Of a stretch of DNA of 10,453 nt, positions 6,099 to 10,453 are shown piece by piece; position 1 is the first letter of the stretch, and every line of letters starts with the position of its first letter. Origin of the DNA: Nitrospirota bacterium (GTDB taxonomy: Bacteria; Nitrospirota; CAKKRA01; 9FT-COMBO-42-15); NCBI GenBank assembly GCA_016195585.1, contig JACPZJ010000044.1:1-10453 (forward strand), read 5' to 3'. The notes under the pieces are model-generated. The model saw only the letters and a program-made list of their open reading frames with translations, ran no database searches and had not been told where the DNA came from. A program made the position numbers and the translations under genes.

Positions 6099-6172
6099 AA
6101 ACTATTTTACCCCCTTTTCATTCAAATATGGTCCAAATCTTTTGTCATTACCCCTTCACCACACTGTTTTTT

Positions 6173-6206
6173 AAAAAAAAGAGGAGGGCCTTTTTAATGG
6201 CCCTCC
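6173..6206 (-). terminator. Rho-independent terminator after the multicopper oxidase gene
   Basis: On the minus strand GGAGGGCC (6206-6199) pairs perfectly with GGCCCTCC (6190-6183) around an 8-base loop. It is followed by TC and eight T residues (6180-6173). This is a textbook intrinsic terminator about 50 bases past the oxidase stop codon. It separates the cytochrome/oxidase block from the thioredoxin/cupredoxin block. Confidence 0.9.
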
Positions 6207-6257
6207 ATAGTTAAGGTTAAGGAATGGAATGTGTTTGCTTAATGTGCATTTTAAACA

Positions 6258-7616
6258 CTACTTTTTCTGGACAACCTTTTTGGCATCTCTTTGTTCAACA
6301 TCAGAGGCATCTACTGCATCAAACGGTTTCGCGCCTATCTTTGTAGGCTTGCCAAGAGGGTATGCATCCAAATCTATACCACTCCCATCAAGAACCCCGC
6401 CATAGGGGCCCTGACCACCCTTTTTGGGATGCAGATAAACAACAGCCATCAAAAGCCCGCCGTGATATACGCCGTCATTGGTGGCATGGGCGACAATGTG
6501 GCAGTGCCATACCCATCTGCCATCCTGATTTGCCTCAAATATATAATCCTTTCTCTCGCCAGGAAGGATGGAGACAGAATCGCTTCTCATATCATTATCC
6601 GATATCTTATTATTATACGGAGGAACATTCCGTCCATCCCATGCCACCCAGTGAAGGGTGTGCCCATGCAGATGGATATTATGCGGCCAGCTGCCCATAT
6701 TTACAAATCTTACTCTTATCTTCTGTCCCTGTTGGGCCGCAATGACATTCGGGTATTCATCCGTCCATGCATTTCCATTAATGGTAAACAGGTTATAATG
6801 GCCGATATTTCTCGGATGACCAACCTCTACACTCTGCTTCGTAGCGGCAGTGGTTGGTGCAAACCCTTCCTCCTTGGAAAATTTAGAGTCCCATTCATCC
6901 AGCATGACAAGAAGGTCTTGATCTACCTTTTCCTCATTCTTGCTGTGAATGATTATGCTGCCATAGAGCCCCATATCCATATGCTCATTGGCATTCACAT
7001 GGCAGTGATAGATGTGGGTGCCTACAGGAGATGCCACAAACTCATATGTGAACTCCTCATCCGGCTTTACCGGAACCTGCGCCACATTCATTGTGCCGTC
7101 ATGGGTATAATTGATGATCGTTGGCCCATGTATATGGATGGTATGATTGTTCTTGCTCCTGTTCCTCATTATAACCCTTACAATATCCCCTTCATCTGCA
7201 ATGATGGTTGGGCCAGGGACAGGGCCATGGGGATTTTTATAACCCTCCACCTTCCCGCTCCCATCACTCGCTATTTTCACCTTATTCGTCGGCACAAATG
7301 CCCATACAGGAAACTCCACGCCGGCAATATCCTGTGTGGTCTCAACAGCAGTTATATCATAAACAACTGTTTTGCCGGAGAGTTTAACGCCGAGTTTCTT
7401 TGCCTGGCCTACTGCCCACTGGCCTCCCTTAGTTTGGGCATCAACCTTGTTTATAACCTGCGCATGCCCTTCCTTTACAGCCACATCCACGCTGCTGACA
7501 TCACCCAGGAATCTTATCTCTTTAACAGGCAGTCCAGGCTTAAATGCCCACACTGACGTTGCCGCAAAACCCATGCAAAATGCCGCTGCGGCAAGTAAGA
7601 ATAATAATCTCTTCAT
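6258..7616 (-). CDS. Periplasmic two-domain multicopper oxidase with copper sites in both domains
   Basis: This 452-residue protein has a signal peptide (hydrophobic 4-22, cleavage near VWA at 22-24). An extension of about 75 residues precedes two cupredoxin domains (about 80-225 and 233-398). Domain 1 has H158-T-I-H161-I-H163, H204-C205-H206, H212 and Leu217 in the axial place. Domain 2 has H312-N-I-H315-L-H317, H371-C372-H373 and H377, with no obvious axial Met. All eight histidines for a trinuclear cluster are present, and each domain can hold a type 1 copper; this is the pattern called type A among two-domain multicopper oxidases, which act as trimers. The start has AAAGGAGG upstream. A 17-base gap separates it from the cupredoxin-like gene, and a strong terminator follows. 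The likely activity is O2 reduction using electrons from cytochrome c or a small copper protein; metal or phenol oxidation is the alternative. Confidence 0.92.
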   Translation of the reverse strand: MKRLLFLLAAAAFCMGFAATSVWAFKPGLPVKEIRFLGDVSSVDVAVKEGHAQVINKVDAQTKGGQWAVGQAKKLGVKLSGKTVVYDITAVETTQDIAGVEFPVWAFVPTNKVKIASDGSGKVEGYKNPHGPVPGPTIIADEGDIVRVIMRNRSKNNHTIHIHGPTIINYTHDGTMNVAQVPVKPDEEFTYEFVASPVGTHIYHCHVNANEHMDMGLYGSIIIHSKNEEKVDQDLLVMLDEWDSKFSKEEGFAPTTAATKQSVEVGHPRNIGHYNLFTINGNAWTDEYPNVIAAQQGQKIRVRFVNMGSWPHNIHLHGHTLHWVAWDGRNVPPYNNKISDNDMRSDSVSILPGERKDYIFEANQDGRWVWHCHIVAHATNDGVYHGGLLMAVVYLHPKKGGQGPYGGVLDGSGIDLDAYPLGKPTKIGAKPFDAVDASDVEQRDAKKVVQKK

Positions 7617-7633
7617 TTTAATACCTCCTTTGT

Positions 7634-8395
7634 TTATTTTAATTCAAAACCTACATTTGCTGTCCCCTTTGCTGGGACATTCACCTCTTTTGTGAGAACT
7701 ACAGGCTTGTCGTATAACGGCCTTCCATCATCGTCATGGCCTTTCACCTTCCATGACTCATGCCATACTGTAAGTGTATACTTCCCTGGCGGAACATTAT
7801 CAATAGTAAAGTTTCCTGCCTCATCAGAGACCGCATGATATGGATGTTCAAATATCATGACATAACCCCTCATATGGGTATGGGAATCGCATGTGATATT
7901 TCCTTGTCCCACATGTCTAAGCCTTGACACAATTACCTGATTCTGTTTTGGCTGGCCTTTATTGAGCCTCTGAATGCCATCCACATCTATATTGATATTA
8001 TGAAGAACCGGGTCAGAATTTATCACTGCCAGTTCTGTCCCTTTCGCCATGGTGATCACATGAGGGGCAAAGAGACATTTCTTCTGGTCAAGGTCTGTCT
8101 GTTTTTTTCTGTCTATTGCCTTTCCCTTCTCTATCTTCTCCAGATAAGCAACAGCATACCTTACCCCTCCATCCTTGCCAACAATTAGCGCCTCAGAAGC
8201 CTTCTCCTTGCCGCAGAAGTCTTCGTTCTTGTTTACCTTGATAGGGGCCAATTTTGGCGCAGCGCCGGCAAATTTTATATTCCCTTTGATAGCGCCTCCA
8301 TCCTTTACATCTATCTCGTCATAGGCATAACCTGTAGTCATCCCTATCATAAGGATAGAGACTATTAGTAGTATAATGCTAAAAAATCCTTTCAT
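7634..8395 (-). CDS. Secreted cupredoxin-like protein with carboxypeptidase-regulatory-like domain
   Basis: This 253-residue protein has a signal peptide (hydrophobic 5-19, cleavage near GYA at 22-24). The middle part resembles a plastocyanin-type fold: INSDPVLHNI gives H132, and NITCDSHTHM gives C169, H172 and M175 as a candidate type 1 copper site. C61 and C107 could form a disulfide. Residues 188-253 (DEAGNFTIDNVPPGKYTLTVWHE) match a carboxypeptidase-regulatory-like beta-sandwich. This combination is known from secreted proteins near cytochromes and methylamine-utilisation genes; no exact function is established that I can name. The ribosome binding site AAAGGAGG precedes the start at 8395. 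It lies between the cytochromes and the oxidase, so a role as an electron shuttle or copper scaffold for the oxidase is a reasonable inference. Confidence 0.8.
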   Translation of the reverse strand: MKGFFSIILLIVSILMIGMTTGYAYDEIDVKDGGAIKGNIKFAGAAPKLAPIKVNKNEDFCGKEKASEALIVGKDGGVRYAVAYLEKIEKGKAIDRKKQTDLDQKKCLFAPHVITMAKGTELAVINSDPVLHNINIDVDGIQRLNKGQPKQNQVIVSRLRHVGQGNITCDSHTHMRGYVMIFEHPYHAVSDEAGNFTIDNVPPGKYTLTVWHESWKVKGHDDDGRPLYDKPVVLTKEVNVPAKGTANVGFELK

Positions 8396-8465
8396 CCACT
8401 TCCTCCTTTCACGAATATTTTTTTTACTCCATGATAAATAAGTCTACACCTCTCACCCCCTCTCT

Positions 8466-8831
8466 TTATTTAAATTTACAGTTACAGAGCTTGCTTAAAT
8501 AAGGCACAAGCTCCTTTATCTCTGCGTCTGTCATGGACTTTCCCCATGGCGGCATCATGGTAGACTTGCTTGTTGCGGCCCCGCCATCCCTTATAACATT
8601 CTCTACATCTGATGTTGAAAGCTTAGCCATCTCCTTTGCATCTGTGTGATTCTTTGGGTTAACAGGCTGGTCAGGTGTGGCATTTATACCCTTGCCATCG
8701 CCTTTTAAACCATGGCACTGGGAGCAATACCACTTGTAATTCTCCTCAGCGCTGGCGGCAAGGGACTTGCTTATGCCAAACATAGTTACTAAGAAGAGAA
8801 CTAAAGTAACAACGATTATTCTTTTTATCAT
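8466..8831 (-). CDS. Monoheme class I cytochrome c
   Basis: This 121-residue protein has a signal peptide (hydrophobic 5-20, cleavage near SLA at 23-25). One heme c motif, C36-S-Q-C39-H40, is followed by GLKGDGKG as in class I cytochromes c. STMMPPWG supplies the axial methionine (M92 or M93), and the C-terminal helix EIKELVPYL completes the fold. An additional Cys pair, CNC at 116-118, lies near the end and is unusual for this family. The ribosome binding site is AAAGGAGA. It lies 70 bases upstream of the cupredoxin-like gene with no terminator between, so it is probably co-transcribed. It probably acts as a soluble periplasmic electron carrier to the multicopper oxidase or from the heme b enzyme. 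Confidence 0.93.
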   Translation of the reverse strand: MIKRIIVVTLVLFLVTMFGISKSLAASAEENYKWYCSQCHGLKGDGKGINATPDQPVNPKNHTDAKEMAKLSTSDVENVIRDGGAATSKSTMMPPWGKSMTDAEIKELVPYLSKLCNCKFK

Positions 8832-8895
8832 TACCTTCTCCTTTCAATATCCTTTTTCCATTACCTGATAAGGTAGTGTCAATTAATTTTAAAAT

Positions 8896-8948
8896 CCCCC
8901 TTTTTCAAAGGGGGAAATTCCTTTATCCCCCTCTTTGGAAAAGAGGGG
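8896..8948. repeat. Double C/G-run hairpin repeat
   Basis: Two adjacent hairpins lie just after the diheme cytochrome stop codon. CCCCCTTT (8896-8903) pairs with AAAGGGGG (8907-8914), and CCCCTCTTT (8928-8936) pairs with AAAGAGGGG (8940-8948), each with a 3-base loop. The flanks AAATCCCC (8892-8899) and GGGGAGATTT (8952-8961) are also roughly inverted, so the whole may fold as one element. It lacks the U tract of a true terminator and could instead stabilise the upstream mRNA end or attenuate read-through. Confidence 0.75.
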
Positions 8949-8959
8949 TTAGGGGAGAT

Positions 8960-9556
8960 TTATTTAAATGTTGTCACATACTGTGCAACATTCTTCATAT
9001 CATTATCATTAAGTATGCCTGCGTATGTGGGCATCCTCTTTACCGGAATAAGGGACTTTGGATTCTTTAAATAGGCATATATCCAGTCGCCCTGAAGCCT
9101 TTTACCTGCATCAACAAGGCTCGGCGCGCTTAAACCTCCACTCACCTTTCCTGACTTCGGATAGGAATGACATCCATAGCAGCACTGTTTTTTCTCAAAG
9201 ACAAGCTTGCCCTGAATATTTGGCTTCCCATCTATAATAACCCCTTCTGCTACATCCTTTGATTTTAGGGTCATAAGATATGCTGTTACATCGCCTGCCT
9301 CTTTATCTGAGAGTTTTGAGTGATTTCCGGAATTTTTCTTTTCAATAGAGTTGTATTCCATTTGCCTTATTGGTTTTGGGTTTTTTAGCCATGCAAAGGT
9401 CTTGTCCGTGTTTGGCCCTGCGGTCAGATGGCAATCGCCGCATTTTTTTGAGTCGTATATGCCTTTCCCCTCTGCCTGACCTGCTGCTGAGTGATTAACA
9501 GCTATTATCAGTGTAATAGCCATTGAACATATTAATGCCAATAAAAAATCCTTCAT
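8960..9556 (-). CDS. Diheme cytochrome c
   Basis: This 198-residue protein has a signal peptide (hydrophobic 4-21, cleavage near residues 23-26). It has two class I cytochrome c domains. Domain 1 has C39-G-D-C42-H43 with M66 as the probable axial ligand. Domain 2 has C126-Y-G-C129-H130 with M175 (RMPTYAGIL) as the probable ligand. An extra C125 sits just before the second heme motif. The C-terminal helix DMKNVAQYVTTF is typical. The ribosome binding site is AAAGGAGA. The gene is the first after a 226-base gap that follows the heme b subunit and the short ORF. Diheme c-type proteins next to DMSO-reductase type II enzymes usually carry electrons to or from the enzyme; that role is inferred here. 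Confidence 0.92.
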   Translation of the reverse strand: MKDFLLALICSMAITLIIAVNHSAAGQAEGKGIYDSKKCGDCHLTAGPNTDKTFAWLKNPKPIRQMEYNSIEKKNSGNHSKLSDKEAGDVTAYLMTLKSKDVAEGVIIDGKPNIQGKLVFEKKQCCYGCHSYPKSGKVSGGLSAPSLVDAGKRLQGDWIYAYLKNPKSLIPVKRMPTYAGILNDNDMKNVAQYVTTFK

Positions 9557-9638
9557 CCTTACATCTCCTTTCCATCACATATTATTTAAATATCATGGGG
9601 ATCAAGCGCCGACTCTGGGAGGAGGGTTGTTGGCAAAT

Positions 9639-9653
9639 TTGATGTGCCATCAA
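9639..9653. promoter_or_regulatory. TTGAT...ATCAA palindrome, possible regulator site
   Basis: TTGAT and ATCAA half sites flank GTGCC, about 83 bases upstream of the diheme cytochrome start. The half sites match the FNR consensus, but the spacer is five bases rather than four, so it is not a canonical FNR site. It is overlapped by a second small inverted repeat, GCCAT/ATGGC (9646-9659), and AACATGGC (9652-9659) pairs with GCCATGTT (9673-9680). A regulatory or RNA-structure role is possible but unproven. Confidence 0.3.
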
Positions 9654-9694
9654 CATGGCTCTTGACCCCCACGCCATGTTAAAGGCCTCTCTAA

Positions 9695-9729
9695 ATCCCC
9701 TTCACACCTATGCATAGGTGTGAAGGGAT
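9695..9729. repeat. Near-perfect palindrome
   Basis: TTCACACCTATG (9701-9712) is followed directly by its complement CATAGGTGTGAA (9713-9724), a perfect 24-bp palindrome with no loop. ATCCCC on the left and GGGAT on the right extend it with one unpaired base. It lies in the gap between the short ORF and the diheme cytochrome gene. A dyad of this length without a loop may be a dimeric regulator site or a cruciform/hairpin repeat related to the other C/G-run repeats. No U tract follows. Confidence 0.6.
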
Positions 9730-9782
9730 AAAGGGGTGCGTTCCCCTATCAAATAATGCATTCGCCGTGTCCCTATAACCTT

Positions 9783-9953
9783 TCACTGTAAAATAGCCTC
9801 GTCAAACTCATAAACAAAATGGCCTTGGTCTTTTTTTATCAGCGAACACATTAAATCAATCACCTCATTAAAATTTATCCACCCTTCTTTATATGCGTAT
9901 AGTCTATTTAAAAGGGTTATGTATCCTTCAATGTTGTCCGGAATATATCTTAT
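9783..9953 (-). CDS. Possible 56-residue small protein with non-standard ATA start
   Basis: An open frame runs from 9953 to a TGA at 9783-9785 and has no ATG near its beginning. The best start is ATA at 9951-9953. It overlaps the TAA of the heme b subunit (ATAA), just as ATGA overlaps do, and has a perfect AAGGAGG at 9962-9968 eight bases upstream. The product begins with RYIPDNIEGYITLL and ends YEFDEAILQ; it is acidic, soluble and looks like two or three helices, with one cysteine and no signal peptide. I do not recognise a family. ATA starts are rare, so this could be a real gene with an unusual start, a gene inactivated by ATG-to-ATA change, a sequencing error, or chance: AAGGAGG is also two Arg codons of the gene above. 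Confidence 0.4.
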   Translation of the reverse strand: MRYIPDNIEGYITLLNRLYAYKEGWINFNEVIDLMCSLIKKDQGHFVYEFDEAILQ

Positions 9954-10453
9954 CTCTTATTCCTCCTTAATAGCCACATCTCTCCAATTATGGCTGCTGC
10001 CACGCCAAAAAACGTATACAGATATACTTTAGCCGGCGTTGCTGATTCAAGAATCACATAGTTCCATGTGGACAGGCTCATAAGCAGATTATGTTCGCCA
10101 TTAGAGCCGTCCCACACATTCAGCGCCATAGGGATAAACCGGCCTTTTTCAAACTGTATGTCGTTTTTATCCTCTGTTTTAAGAGGTCTTTTCATAACTA
10201 CACGCCATACCCCGTCCTTCCATATACCTTTTCCCTTTACCGCCTGATTCTCAGGAGACTGAACTTTAAGAGGCTGGCTGAAACCGCCTGCATTTGCCTC
10301 TTCTATAGAGGGCTTTCCATCTTCTTCCATATCTGCCTTCCATATCCAGAGATTTACAGGATTGCCTGAATCTCCTCTGAAGAAGTGCGGCTTTTTTGTG
10401 CCCTCCTGCGATTTAACAGGAAATTGCAGGGCAACTGAATCGCGAAATGTCTC
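9950..10453 (-). CDS. Heme b gamma subunit of a DMSO-reductase type II enzyme (EB_dh domain), 5' part outside window
   Basis: The frame is open to the right edge, giving 167 visible residues of the C-terminal part; an internal ATG at 10330 is not the true start. The segments FRDSVALQFPV, PHFFRGDSGNPVNLWIWKAD, GVWRVVMKRPL and GRFIPMALNVWDGSNGEHN follow the ethylbenzene dehydrogenase heme-binding domain. That domain is the gamma subunit of EbdABC, SerABC, DdhABC and of NXR/Nar-type complexes. Known members bind one heme b with Met/Lys ligation; I did not assign the ligands here. The C-terminus has one membrane helix (about the last 28 to 7 residues) followed by RRNKR, which anchors the domain on the outer face. 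That differs from the soluble EbdC and points to a membrane-bound complex. The catalytic subunits should lie to the right of the window. Confidence 0.85.
   Translation of the reverse strand, partial: ETFRDSVALQFPVKSQEGTKKPHFFRGDSGNPVNLWIWKADMEEDGKPSIEEANAGGFSQPLKVQSPENQAVKGKGIWKDGVWRVVMKRPLKTEDKNDIQFEKGRFIPMALNVWDGSNGEHNLLMSLSTWNYVILESATPAKVYLYTFFGVAAAIIGEMWLLRRNKR

Noticed and set aside
6120..6148. ATGACA - 17 bases - TTGAAT as a minus-strand promoter
   Set aside because: The match is moderate, and the predicted transcription start would fall on the ribosome binding site of the following gene.
6291..7556. A 421-residue open frame on the plus strand
   Set aside because: It lies exactly antisense to the multicopper oxidase, whose full set of copper motifs is clear. 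The plus-strand product has no recognisable domain and arises from codon bias.
9639..9653. Canonical FNR box
   Set aside because: The half sites fit but the spacer is five bases; FNR-family sites need four. Kept only as a low-confidence dyad.

Overview
The window reads almost entirely on the minus strand. It holds ten complete or near-complete genes, one short possible gene and one gene cut by each window edge, all for redox and metalloprotein functions. Nearly every gene product on the right two thirds carries a secretion signal and a copper, heme c or CXXC site. This suggests a Gram-negative bacterium with a periplasmic respiratory module. The organism cannot be named from the sequence. Three things would fit a Nitrospirota-, Methylomirabilota- or anammox-like environmental lineage with an NXR/Nar-type (DMSO reductase type II) respiratory enzyme: the gamma-type heme b subunit at the right edge, the universal stress/PCP-reductase fusion, and the abundant GC-run and TCATTGCGAG repeats. 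That assignment is inference.

Layout, read in the direction of transcription (right to left). The 3' part of a membrane-anchored ethylbenzene-dehydrogenase-type heme b subunit (9950-10453) comes first, then a possible 56-residue ORF overlapping its stop (9783-9953). A diheme cytochrome c (8960-9556), a monoheme cytochrome c (8466-8831), a secreted cupredoxin-like protein with a carboxypeptidase-regulatory-like tail (7634-8395) and a fully liganded two-domain multicopper oxidase (6258-7616) follow. A strong rho-independent terminator (6173-6206) closes this block.

The second block has three paralogous secreted thioredoxin-like proteins (5610-6098, 4925-5404, 3395-3889) around a second, NirK-like two-domain cupredoxin protein that has lost catalytic residues (3891-4928). 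A metallo-beta-lactamase-fold protein (2587-3384) follows. After a 390-base repeat-rich gap come a USP-USP-PCP_red-PCP_red fusion (565-2196) and, overlapping it by 8 bases, the start of a radical SAM protein of the heme-biosynthesis/PqqE type (1-572).

Working model (inference): the heme b subunit, the two cytochromes c, the cupredoxin-like protein and the multicopper oxidase form a periplasmic electron-transfer route between a molybdoenzyme and oxygen or another acceptor. The CXXC proteins would keep copper sites or heme attachment cysteines reduced. The left-hand genes add oxygen/stress sensing and tetrapyrrole-related functions.

The non-coding DNA is also notable. There is a 159-bp MITE-like element with perfect 18-bp terminal inverted repeats and a 5-bp flanking duplication, a second partial copy of its core, three C/G-run hairpin repeats, and heptanucleotide tandem repeats that lie inside two genes and encode a signal peptide and an interdomain linker.
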